DNA of 32,773 nt from an uncultured marine group III euryarchaeote (GTDB lineage Archaea; Thermoplasmatota; Poseidoniia; MGIII; CG-Epi1): assembly GCA_902627615.1 (NCBI GenBank), contig CACOJW010000005.1, positions 1 to 32,773 on the forward strand, given 5' to 3'. Positions 23,813-31,837 of this stretch are shown here, piece by piece; the first letter of the stretch is position 1, and every line of letters begins with the position of its first letter. The position numbers and the translations under genes were made by a program. The notes beneath the pieces were generated by a model. It was not told the origin of the DNA and made no database searches. It saw only the letters and a list, made by a program, of their open reading frames with translations.

Positions 23813-25909
23813 CTAATTTTCTTTATCTTCACTCATTTTTTTTCTGAGCTCTTCAATAGATACTGAAACTTTCTTTTCAGGGATAGACTCGGCACCTTGA
23901 GTGAATTCTTCGACCTCTACAACATCTGACCCGAACTCTTCTACCTCTTCAACTTTTGATGAAACTTCATCCAAGGAATCTATAGTCGAATCTTGAATTT
24001 CCGTTTCCTCAGCAATATTTTTAGAAATGGCATAGTCTCCATCACCACCACTTCCTGAACTAATTACTCCCTCCTCAATGTCTTCCGCCAGTTTTGCCCT
24101 TTTCTCTGTACTAGCTTCCTCTGCTACTTCCTCAAGAATTTCCTCTGGAGAAAGCTCTTCATCGAATTCTGCAAAATCTTCCTCCTCAGTCTCAATCAAC
24201 TCCTCAACATCAAATTCACTTTCCTCATCGTATAAAAATTCAGGCATTTCCGGAGCGACCGCACCAGGAGTAGCTATTGCTTCATAAAATTTAAAGGCAG
24301 TTCTCTCAACTTCTGAAACAAAATCTTCTAATTCTTCGTCACCAATTTTAGAATAAATGGTAGCCATTCTATCAGCTATAAATGCAAAATAATTTGGAGC
24401 GACATCGAAAGCTTTCTCTGTCCATGTGAAAGGTATCCAAGCCATTACTTGATTATTCCGGGGATCTACTGTAATTTTTAATTGTGGTCCGGGATATATA
24501 ATTCCACCACATGGCACATCATAATTATTCATATATGCTAATACTTTGTAAACATCTTCCTGCCGGGGCGTTTGTGTTAAATTATATTTAGCTTCAAAAT
24601 AAAAATTGACCTTTTTGTAGTTCATGAATATTTCAGGCCTACCAGAACCTTGAACTGGATTGGCTGAAGCATCTGAATCACCAAATAAAGACCCCATGAT
24701 TGAATCACTCCAACCCTGTCGAACTTGCTCGGGTGCATCATATTTTAGGACAACATCCTTGTTTTTAGATCTAAATTCCCTGAGAGACTTCGCGTGAGCA
24801 CTTAGCTTCAGTCCTGAGGCCATTTCACAAAGAATCCAAAGTGCATAGATATCAGTCATTTTCTGAGTTTGAACCAGAACTGTTTCCTCATAATAAGATT
24901 GGTAATCTTCAAGAAATTCTTTCCAAAGAGGTGGTAATTCTCTGTAAGCACGATTACGGCTCCATGTTTTTGCTTCAATAATAGCTTCTCGATTGATAAA
25001 ACGTTGACTTTTTCTTGTAGATTTCGCAATAGGTATAAGCTCAGCTAACTTACCATCTCCCAATACTTGCTTATGGAACTTACACGCTAGATCCAATTTA
25101 TCTAACTGTTCTTTAACTGAATCATCTGGCGGTTTATACTCTCTTCCGTAAATAGCAGACCAAGCCTTCTTTTCTCTTTCCCTTCGGTCCATCTCGTCTC
25201 TGAAGAAAATCGCTTCAATGAAAACTTCCATGTGGAATTTTACCAAAAGAACGTTTGTAGGAGTACTCCATTTTCTTTTTCTGATATCTGTGACGTGAGC
25301 TGTTGCATACTCTGTACCTTTCTGTGCTCTGGCCAAAGCTGTTTTTTGCCATCTAACTGCCCCTCGAATTTGAGATTTCATAGTCTTTCTTTCAACTTCA
25401 ACTTTATAGGTATAAGCTCCTTTACGGATATCATTAGTTATCTTCAAAAGTTTTCCCGAAAACTCGAGTAATTGCTCTATGTTTAGTAATATCTTTTCCT
25501 CTTCAATTGACGAAGTACCTCCCGGATACATATCCTCAGGAGGATCATCAGCACCTGAATTTTTGACTAAATCTGGAATGTGCTCATCCCTTAATTGCTT
25601 AAATTGTTCGTAGTCTAACATCTTTGGAGCAATTACTACCTCTAATTTGTTTGAGATAGAACTACCATTTTTATTATGCAAACTTATAGTATTTGCACCA
25701 ATATAATCTGGAACTACAAACTGCATTGAATGAGTCGTGTTTGACCTTATGGGTGGTAGTGAGTCAACTTTAGCACTACCAACTCTGACATGAATCTCCT
25801 CTAAAGCTTTGAAGGCATTAACATTAATCATGACTGCCTCACCTTCAGTCAAATTTTCAGAATGGCCCTGTGGTAATTTGAGCTCTATAGTTGCATCTGG
25901 TAAACTCAT
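23813..25909 (-). CDS. PD-(D/E)XK nuclease-like protein (McrC/DUF2357-like) with acidic tail
   Basis: This 698-residue protein has no signal peptide or membrane helix. Residues about 1-95 form a beta-sandwich-like region (TIG/Ig type). Residues about 110-400 are helical and basic, with a W/R-rich segment. The nuclease-like core is P-E426, E439-A-K441 in F-Y-F-E-A-K-Y, then Q-E-D452-x-x-K455-x-x-x-Y459. That is the D/E...ExK active-site pattern plus the trailing D-x-x-K-x-x-x-Y seen in McrC/DUF2357-type proteins. Residues about 550-698 are strongly acidic and repetitive. It starts 1 nt after the stop of the AAA+ gene, so the two are one translational unit, as in McrB-McrC. The family assignment is from motif layout; DNA cleavage and substrate are inference. 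Confidence 0.7.
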   Translation of the reverse strand: MSLPDATIELKLPQGHSENLTEGEAVMINVNAFKALEEIHVRVGSAKVDSLPPIRSNTTHSMQFVVPDYIGANTISLHNKNGSSISNKLEVVIAPKMLDYEQFKQLRDEHIPDLVKNSGADDPPEDMYPGGTSSIEEEKILLNIEQLLEFSGKLLKITNDIRKGAYTYKVEVERKTMKSQIRGAVRWQKTALARAQKGTEYATAHVTDIRKRKWSTPTNVLLVKFHMEVFIEAIFFRDEMDRREREKKAWSAIYGREYKPPDDSVKEQLDKLDLACKFHKQVLGDGKLAELIPIAKSTRKSQRFINREAIIEAKTWSRNRAYRELPPLWKEFLEDYQSYYEETVLVQTQKMTDIYALWILCEMASGLKLSAHAKSLREFRSKNKDVVLKYDAPEQVRQGWSDSIMGSLFGDSDASANPVQGSGRPEIFMNYKKVNFYFEAKYNLTQTPRQEDVYKVLAYMNNYDVPCGGIIYPGPQLKITVDPRNNQVMAWIPFTWTEKAFDVAPNYFAFIADRMATIYSKIGDEELEDFVSEVERTAFKFYEAIATPGAVAPEMPEFLYDEESEFDVEELIETEEEDFAEFDEELSPEEILEEVAEEASTEKRAKLAEDIEEGVISSGSGGDGDYAISKNIAEETEIQDSTIDSLDEVSSKVEEVEEFGSDVVEVEEFTQGAESIPEKKVSVSIEELRKKMSEDKEN

Positions 25910-25910
25910 A

Positions 25911-28751
25911 TCAACCGAATACGCTTAAACCTGGTGAATCTACCATCTTCTCTAAAGTGCTTGTAATCCCATGATTTGGACCAAGAACTTCTTGTGCTTT
26001 AAGCATCAAACATTTTAGTTCATTTCTTTCAAGACCTTCTAAAGCAGGCATAATGTTTGATTTTATGACATCTTCTAAAGCTCTATCCAAGTCATATTGT
26101 CCCCTTGAATTGAAGACAGTCAACATTGAATCAATGATAACTGCAGGACCGATTTTTCTGTAAGTCCTAACCCCTCTTGGGATCTCATCGTCCCTTGACT
26201 GTGGAAGCTCTTCTTCCTCCAAGAAATTCATAAACTTATTGAATGCCTTAAACATAGTTCCATCATCATCATAAAAGTCAAACATTTCCTTTGCATACCA
26301 ATCCTCATCCTCATCAGGCCGGTCTGGAGCTATGCCCAATTTGTTCAATTTGTTAAATACAAAAATAGGCATACGCTTGTATTCATCATCTCTATTTGGA
26401 AGGCCAATCTCAACAAAAGCGAAACGCCTCATTAATGCATGTCCTACATTGAAAAGTGTATTCTTATCTTGAGTATTCATAGTCCCTATTATTCTAAATT
26501 CAGGAGGCATCATGAAAGGAGCTCCGCCCGTTTCCTTTGCAGTCAACAATGCTTGTTTATCTCTATATTCAAAAACTGTAAATAACTTACCAAACGCTTC
26601 ATCAATATTGGCACGATTAAATTCATCAATAACAAGATAATGAGGCTTACCCACTTCCTGCATTGTCTTTTCACATTGCTTAGCAGCATCTGCAACATAT
26701 CCATCTTTGAAAAAGTAGCCTCCTGAATCGTCTGGAGAAATACCGCCGATAACCTCAAAATTAGACCATTCCGCATTTGCAGTTACAATCGTATAATTTG
26801 GTATAGGACTGCCATCTCTCCCTTCTTTGACACCACAAATTTGACTTAAAAGTAAATTAGCCAACGCAGTCTTACCAGTACCTGGATCTCCATACAGCAT
26901 GATATTTCTACCTGATTTCAAATGAGTTACTGTTTGGTTGATAGTATCTTCAGTTGTTGAGTAGTATTTTGATAGCTCTTCATAATCAACTTCATAATCA
27001 ACTTTCATTGCTTTGCGTATTTTAGGAGCCTCTGCCAAGTCCTCCTTCAAATCTTTTTCTAATTCATCCAAATGAGAAAGATCTGCACCATAGTTTTCGT
27101 CTTCAGTTGGCTTAATGTCAATTGTAGCTTCTGGGAATTCTGAAAGAAGTCTATCCATGGCATCTTCTAACGTAATATCTTTCGGCTTTTCTGATACGGA
27201 AGGTTCGTCTACCTTTGACTCTTCCTCAGGTTCAAATGAAGAATCAAACGGATCTGCTTTAGGTGGATTTGATAGTTGCATCTCCATCATTCTATCTCTG
27301 AACTTTTCGGCTCCAAATTTCCAACCATACCATATTGCACCACCTGAAACAAGAAGTGGAATAATGAACATGGCCCATTCCTGATTAGATTCTGGAGAAG
27401 ATACGTCTGAACCTGATAATAGTGCCGGAGCTATCATCGTTGCAAATAAAGTACCTATACCTGCAACAAATAAACCAAAGTAAGCAAAACCTTCCATGCT
27501 TTCTTCAGATTTTCTCTTCCTATAAAATAAATATACACCAAGGAAGGTTATTACCATAAACAAGACAGTTAAAATCCAGTCGCCTTGCTCAAAGTAAAAG
27601 TTAGCTCCATTGCGCAATAAATTCCACAACAAAACTGCATACTGGAAGCCTAAACCAAATAAGATAAAAAAGAAATATTTAGCTTCTTCCATATCTTTTA
27701 ATCTTACAGTCTGAAGAATATATCCTGCAATTCCGATAAATAAGAAAAGAATTCCAAACATCATTACAAGCATTTCACCTGCTTGAAGATTGACATATAC
27801 TGTTACTGAATCTCCACCTACGTCTCCACAGGCCGCCTTGAAGTCTATATCGTTATCTGCAACTGCCTTGCTACAAGACTCCCATGGCCCACGAACCCAA
27901 TTATGGTGTAGGGCTGCAAAAACAAGAGAACCTGCTCCTATGAAAGCATAGATTGTGCTTAATGGCGCTTCACTAATGTCTTTACCTGTAACTGCATACA
28001 AAAATACAATGTAGGACACGATGATAATTATCAAAGCAGATGTAGCTCCTATACTTGAATAAAGACTATCTAGTGCACTTTGTGGGTAATCCGCATTAAC
28101 CTCTTTTAATTTATCTTCATTGATGGAGGAATATCCTCCTCCAACATACAAATAAACAAGAGCCATAACCAATATACACAAAATTAAAGGTGCCATGATA
28201 TTGCTATCATTTATCCTGCGAGACTGAACAAAAATACAAATTGCTAGGAGACCCATAAGGGCCATGACAGATTGATATTGATGATCATCAACGTTAAACC
28301 CTGTCGTGTCGAAATTATTGCCATTATTGTCTAAAACTAAAGGACACCCATCGGGATTATTTCTCACATAAGGATTAGACCAGCCTGCACAAATGTGAGG
28401 TTTATCTGAAAAAGTATTGTTGTCATCTAAAACCTCAACAGTCCCGTTCATTAAACTGCCAGAACTAGACTCAGCGTTAATATGAGGGACATCTCCTGTA
28501 GTATAATACAAAACTAAACCTAAAAGAGCAACGGCAATTAAAAATTGTAGAGCTGGAAGATAGAAACTTGGCCTAGATTTTACGAGCGCTGGGGCCGATT
28601 TTGTAGACTTAGCTGCCCCTTTAGATTTACTAACGGGAGTCTCAACTTCAGAAGGACCTACATCTTTAGCACCTGCCAAATTAACACCACAAATATTACA
28701 ATAGGGTGCATCATCTTCAACATCTACTGCGCAAACTGGGCACTTTTTCAT
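25911..28751 (-). CDS. Membrane-anchored McrB/MoxR-like AAA+ ATPase with N-terminal zinc ribbon
   Basis: The product has 946 residues from ATG 28751; a GTG at 28760 would add three. A zinc ribbon opens the protein: C-P-V-C and C-N-I-C within the first 25 residues. A hydrophobic helix follows (about 63-84), then about nine more from 145 to 475, so this half is a ten-helix membrane domain. A charged linker leads to the AAA+ domain: Walker A G-D-P-G-T-G-K-T at 621-628, Walker B V-I-D709-E710-F-N-R-A-N, sensor-1 G-T-M-N-T-Q-D near 757-762, and the arginine finger A-L-M-R-R-F at 775-776. The D-E-F-N-R-A-N and M-N-T-x-D forms are those of the McrB/MoxR/dynein branch. The next gene is a nuclease-like partner. 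The membrane domain sets it apart from soluble McrB. Confidence 0.85.
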   Translation of the reverse strand: MKKCPVCAVDVEDDAPYCNICGVNLAGAKDVGPSEVETPVSKSKGAAKSTKSAPALVKSRPSFYLPALQFLIAVALLGLVLYYTTGDVPHINAESSSGSLMNGTVEVLDDNNTFSDKPHICAGWSNPYVRNNPDGCPLVLDNNGNNFDTTGFNVDDHQYQSVMALMGLLAICIFVQSRRINDSNIMAPLILCILVMALVYLYVGGGYSSINEDKLKEVNADYPQSALDSLYSSIGATSALIIIIVSYIVFLYAVTGKDISEAPLSTIYAFIGAGSLVFAALHHNWVRGPWESCSKAVADNDIDFKAACGDVGGDSVTVYVNLQAGEMLVMMFGILFLFIGIAGYILQTVRLKDMEEAKYFFFILFGLGFQYAVLLWNLLRNGANFYFEQGDWILTVLFMVITFLGVYLFYRKRKSEESMEGFAYFGLFVAGIGTLFATMIAPALLSGSDVSSPESNQEWAMFIIPLLVSGGAIWYGWKFGAEKFRDRMMEMQLSNPPKADPFDSSFEPEEESKVDEPSVSEKPKDITLEDAMDRLLSEFPEATIDIKPTEDENYGADLSHLDELEKDLKEDLAEAPKIRKAMKVDYEVDYEELSKYYSTTEDTINQTVTHLKSGRNIMLYGDPGTGKTALANLLLSQICGVKEGRDGSPIPNYTIVTANAEWSNFEVIGGISPDDSGGYFFKDGYVADAAKQCEKTMQEVGKPHYLVIDEFNRANIDEAFGKLFTVFEYRDKQALLTAKETGGAPFMMPPEFRIIGTMNTQDKNTLFNVGHALMRRFAFVEIGLPNRDDEYKRMPIFVFNKLNKLGIAPDRPDEDEDWYAKEMFDFYDDDGTMFKAFNKFMNFLEEEELPQSRDDEIPRGVRTYRKIGPAVIIDSMLTVFNSRGQYDLDRALEDVIKSNIMPALEGLERNELKCLMLKAQEVLGPNHGITSTLEKMVDSPGLSVFG

Positions 28752-28791
28752 TAAAAGCACAGTTAAGACTATTGGTTAAAAGCTTTTGATT

Positions 28792-29505
28792 ATGGCAAAC
28801 GTTCTTAACAGCCTTTTCAATGCTAAAACAATGTCAGATGATTTAATGACTTTGAGAGATTTAAGAGTGCAAACTTTCAAAGAAAGAAGAGAAGGACGCT
28901 TGACAAGCTTACCAAGTAATTTTTACTCAAGAATGGATAAGTTAGAATCAAGCATAAGAGAATTTATAGAAAAATCGAAAGATGACAACCAAAAGATTAC
29001 CAAGGCAAATAATGATATAAGGAAATTTTCTGACATGAAGCTAGAACTTCATAAACACAGGGAGAGAAAATTAACGGATTTAGCGAGAGAAAAAATTAAC
29101 GGACAAAATCCAAATACTGAAAATGTTCATGACCAAGAAAACGAATATTTGACCTCACTTTGCGAAGTTATAGAAACGCATAGAAAGAGAACACTTTTAG
29201 GTAAAATAGCTAAATCTTTTGCTGATACACCTAAAGAAGAGACAATAGAAAAAGAAGTTAAGCAAAAGACTGAAGAACCAATAGTAAAAGAAGAGACTAC
29301 AATTAAACAAGAAATTGTAGAGCAAAAAGAAATCCCTGAAGAATATATAGAAGTAGAAGTCCTTGAAGATTTACCTACATTTACAGGTATGGATGCAAAA
29401 AATTACACCTTAAAAAATAGTAAAAAAGAAATTATACCTATATACAACGCCAAAATGCTAAGAGATGCAGGTAAAGTAAAGATTATCAATGAGGTGAAGG
29501 TCTGA
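28792..29505 (+). CDS. Archaeal GINS replication complex subunit (Gins51/Sld5-Psf1 type)
   Basis: The product has 237 residues from ATG 28792; a TTG two codons earlier is less likely. The A domain (about 1-140) is helical, with L-R-D-L-R-V-Q-T-F-K, the conserved L-P-S-N-F-Y motif at about 38-43 and a long helical hairpin. A charged linker rich in E/K (about 145-185) joins the small beta B domain at the C terminus (about 186-237), with V-L-E-D-L-P-T-F-T-G-M-D and I-P-I-Y-N-A-K-M-L. The order A then B is that of archaeal Gins51. The complex stimulates the MCM helicase with Cdc45/RecJ at the replication fork. It is divergent from the AAA+ gene and its stop overlaps the endA start. Confidence 0.9.
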   Translation: MANVLNSLFNAKTMSDDLMTLRDLRVQTFKERREGRLTSLPSNFYSRMDKLESSIREFIEKSKDDNQKITKANNDIRKFSDMKLELHKHRERKLTDLAREKINGQNPNTENVHDQENEYLTSLCEVIETHRKRTLLGKIAKSFADTPKEETIEKEVKQKTEEPIVKEETTIKQEIVEQKEIPEEYIEVEVLEDLPTFTGMDAKNYTLKNSKKEIIPIYNAKMLRDAGKVKIINEVKV

Positions 29506-30239
29506 CTTACGAACCTAGTGATGAAGGAATTTTAATTACTAATGAGCGGGTCGCTGCACAAATATACAACAAAGGGAAAACCGGAACTCCGCAAGAAAAA
29601 GGAAATCTACTATTAAGACCTGAAGAAGCACTATATTGTAATTACAGAAAAGACATAGAGTTATCTGATAGGGAAAGAGAAAAATTTTTAACCGATAATT
29701 ATACCGTTTACAAGGATCTTAAAGAACGTGGGTTAATCGTAAAAGTAGATAAATCCGGTTTAAGAGTTTATGACAGAAAAACTGAAACTAAGGGCCAAGC
29801 CTCTGCCATAGTGTTACCAAAGAAATTTGATAACCAAATAGATTTCACCAATATTTTTCAAGAATTAAAGAAAGGATTAGATAGAAGAGTACAAATTGGA
29901 ATTATTGATTCGGATAAAGATGTTGTTTATTATGTAATAAAAAATATTGAATGGCCAAACACTAAAATGAAAGAAGGCCAAAATAGTACGATTGATGATA
30001 AAGAAGTCACTGAATTACTTGAAAAAGGATACCAGATTAATTCAGGTCTAAAATTTGGGACTCACTACAGAGTTTACAATTATGAATCAAAACATGCTCC
30101 ATGGCTAATACATGTAGTTGAAGAAGGAATAAATTGGCTAGATATTGCCAGAATGGTGCGTGTTGGTCATGGAGTTAACAAGACTATTGTGCTATCATAC
30201 GAAAAACAGTGGTTAAGTATAGAATGGATTAAACCTTGA
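29502..30239 (+). CDS. endA: tRNA-splicing endonuclease, probable CTG start
   Basis: EndA cuts the bulge-helix-bulge motif of pre-tRNA introns. The frame is open from 29493, and the only near-cognate start fitting the context is CTG at 29502, which overlaps the GINS stop as CTGA. The first standard start, GTG 29811, would lose over 100 residues. Those residues are typical of EndA: G-I-L-I-T-N-E-R, L-L-R-P-E-E-A-L-Y, Y-T-V-Y-K-D-L-K-E-R-G-L-I-V-K and G-L-R-V-Y. The full product has 245 residues: a degenerate N-terminal unit (about 1-155) and a C-terminal catalytic unit with F-G-T-H-Y-R-V-Y, H198-A-P-W-L and V-N-K227. The catalytic triad is Tyr192 (or Tyr189), His198 and Lys227. The two-unit layout suggests a homodimeric alpha2-like form. 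It overlaps the next gene as TTGA. Confidence 0.88.
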   Translation: MTYEPSDEGILITNERVAAQIYNKGKTGTPQEKGNLLLRPEEALYCNYRKDIELSDREREKFLTDNYTVYKDLKERGLIVKVDKSGLRVYDRKTETKGQASAIVLPKKFDNQIDFTNIFQELKKGLDRRVQIGIIDSDKDVVYYVIKNIEWPNTKMKEGQNSTIDDKEVTELLEKGYQINSGLKFGTHYRVYNYESKHAPWLIHVVEEGINWLDIARMVRVGHGVNKTIVLSYEKQWLSIEWIKP

Positions 30240-30949
30240 TTGTTGGACTCTACATCAATGACTTTGCCCTGTTAAATAAAATGACAGATAAAATTAAAGA
30301 TAAAAATATTAAACTAAAACACATTAAAACTCTACCAATTACTGACAATAGCATTCAAGTTTTAATTTCCAAAAAAAGAATCAAAGAATGTGAGATACCG
30401 CAAATACAACCTGACAATTTAGACATATTAGAACTAAAAATAAGATGCGCAATATTCGGATGCTCTGATTTGGTAATTGGAATAGATCCTGGAGGTATTA
30501 CTGGATTATCCGTAATAGGAGCAAATCGAATTTTGTTTGTGGATACGTACAAAGATGAAAAAAATATGAGTATCATAATCGATTCGATTAATTTAGAAAT
30601 AGGAATAAAGGCTGTTAAAATAGGAACTGGATCTCCACCTGAAAGAACAAGAATACTAAAAGCACTAAAAAAATATTCCAGCATTGTTCAGTTAGTTGAC
30701 GAAGAAAACAGTGGCAGTGGAAGTCATACGAAGGCAGCCACAAGAATTGCACTTAGAAAAGGAGAACTAAGTATCAAGCAAAATTATCGTCCTAAGAAAG
30801 GAGAAATAGCATGGATTCAACAAGAATCTAGGAGAATTTCAAAAGGTTTAGTGACGATTGACAAAGAATTAGCTTATGAAATACTAATAGGAGAAGTTTC
30901 AATGAATCAAGCAATCAAAAAATATACTGAAAAGATTAAAAATAGGTAA
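30236..30949 (+). CDS. RNase H-fold (RuvC-like) protein of unknown role
   Basis: The 237-residue protein starts at TTG, overlapping the endA stop as TTGA. Residues about 1-75 are an alpha/beta lead domain. From residue 80 the segment V-I-G-I-D84-P-G-G-I-T-G-L-S-V-I-G is the first strand and turn of an RNase H/RuvC-type fold, with D84 as likely metal ligand. Further acidic residues occur in L-V-D-E-E-N-S at 153-159, followed by A-A-T-R-I-A-L-R-K-G. The C terminus is helical and basic. It resembles archaeal proteins with a RuvC-like nuclease fold (COG2433-type), but I cannot fix the family. Being behind GINS and endA suggests a role in DNA or RNA processing; that is inference from neighbours. 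Confidence 0.72.
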   Translation: MIVGLYINDFALLNKMTDKIKDKNIKLKHIKTLPITDNSIQVLISKKRIKECEIPQIQPDNLDILELKIRCAIFGCSDLVIGIDPGGITGLSVIGANRILFVDTYKDEKNMSIIIDSINLEIGIKAVKIGTGSPPERTRILKALKKYSSIVQLVDEENSGSGSHTKAATRIALRKGELSIKQNYRPKKGEIAWIQQESRRISKGLVTIDKELAYEILIGEVSMNQAIKKYTEKIKNR

Positions 30950-30971
30950 CGTTAGGCACTCTGTTACTATA

Positions 30972-30980
30972 CTTATATAG
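30972..30980 (+). promoter_or_regulatory. TATA-like box for the ABC transporter operon
   Basis: CTTATATAG is centred about 25 nt before ATG 31001. It supports that start over the in-frame TTG at 30995 and suggests a leaderless transcript for the ATPase-permease pair. Confidence 0.5.
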
Positions 30981-31000
30981 ACTAAAATGGGACGTTGAAT

Positions 31001-31837
31001 ATGGCAATGCTAGAAGTTAAAGATTTGAACAAAGGATTTGGTTCAAAGGCTTTTAACACAAGAATCGAGGTTCTCAAGGGAGTGAATCTTGAGATAAAAA
31101 AAGGCGAACTAGTCGCATTAATGGGGCCTTCCGGCTGCGGTAAGTCTACTTTATTGAACATAATTGGAGGTCTATTGCCGGCAGATTCTGGCCAAATTGA
31201 ATTGGATAATACAAGCTCTGTAGACACTAACATAAAATTATCTAGTGTAAAAAATAAACTAGAAGAAAAAGTAAACAAAGATATTGATGGGGATGGCAAA
31301 ATTGGAAATTCACAAAAATTTATTTATGGAACTAAGACACCAAACAAGGTAGTCAACGTAAGAAGGAATGGAGTAGGCTGGATATTCCAAGATTTTCATT
31401 TAGTAGAACATCTAACTGCCCTAGATAATGTTGCAATGGCTCTTGAAATTTCAGGAATAGAACAGTCACTTGCTGAAGAGAAAGCCAAAGCTGCCCTAAC
31501 AACTGTGGGATTAGGGGATAGGATAGAATTTGGTGCTGAACAATTATCTGGTGGACAAAGGCAAAGAGTTGCTGTTGCTCGTGCAATTGCCGGATCAAGG
31601 CCACTATTACTGGCTGACGAACCAACTGGAAATCTAGATGCTGAAAGTGGAAATGACATTATGAAATTATTTAAGTTATTAAGAAAAGGAACGAATCCTA
31701 TCTCTGTTTTGATGGTCACACATGATCCTAACCTTGCAAGTCAAGCAGATAGAATGCTGTTATTGAAAGACGGTGTTGTGGCTGCCAGTGATATCAAATC
31801 TGCATGGGGTATTGACGACGAGGAGGACAAAGAATGA
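31001..31837 (+). CDS. MacB/LolD-type ABC transporter ATP-binding protein with an inserted EF-hand-like loop
   Basis: The 278-residue protein has Walker A G-P-S-G-C-G-K-S-T at 42-50, Q-loop Q130 in W-I-F-Q-D-F-H-L, signature L-S-G-G-Q at 182-186, Walker B L-L-L-A-D-E-P-T-G-N-L-D with D206-E207, and switch H241. The L-A-D-E-P-T-G-N-L-D form and the F-Q-x-F-x-L-x-x-x-L-T-A segment place it in the MacB/LolD group, which drives FtsX-like permeases. The family is normally about 220-235 residues; the excess sits between Walker A and the Q-loop (about 78-118). That segment contains D94-I-D-G-D-G-K-I, with the spacing of an EF-hand or dockerin calcium loop. The stop overlaps the permease start as ATGA. 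Confidence 0.94.
   Translation: MAMLEVKDLNKGFGSKAFNTRIEVLKGVNLEIKKGELVALMGPSGCGKSTLLNIIGGLLPADSGQIELDNTSSVDTNIKLSSVKNKLEEKVNKDIDGDGKIGNSQKFIYGTKTPNKVVNVRRNGVGWIFQDFHLVEHLTALDNVAMALEISGIEQSLAEEKAKAALTTVGLGDRIEFGAEQLSGGQRQRVAVARAIAGSRPLLLADEPTGNLDAESGNDIMKLFKLLRKGTNPISVLMVTHDPNLASQADRMLLLKDGVVAASDIKSAWGIDDEEDKE

Noticed and set aside
27115..27384. Serine-rich open frame opposite the AAA+ gene linker
   Set aside because: Antisense of an acidic linker gives serine-rich frames by codon complementarity; the same occurs at 24078-24287 opposite the acidic tail of the nuclease-like gene.
23813..28751. Reading the AAA+ pair as a MoxR-VWA metal-insertion system
   Set aside because: The partner has no VWA domain or MIDAS motif; its P-E...E-x-K pattern fits a nuclease-like fold better.
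29811..30239. endA starting at GTG 29811
   Set aside because: This would drop over 100 residues of normal EndA sequence that are in frame and open upstream.
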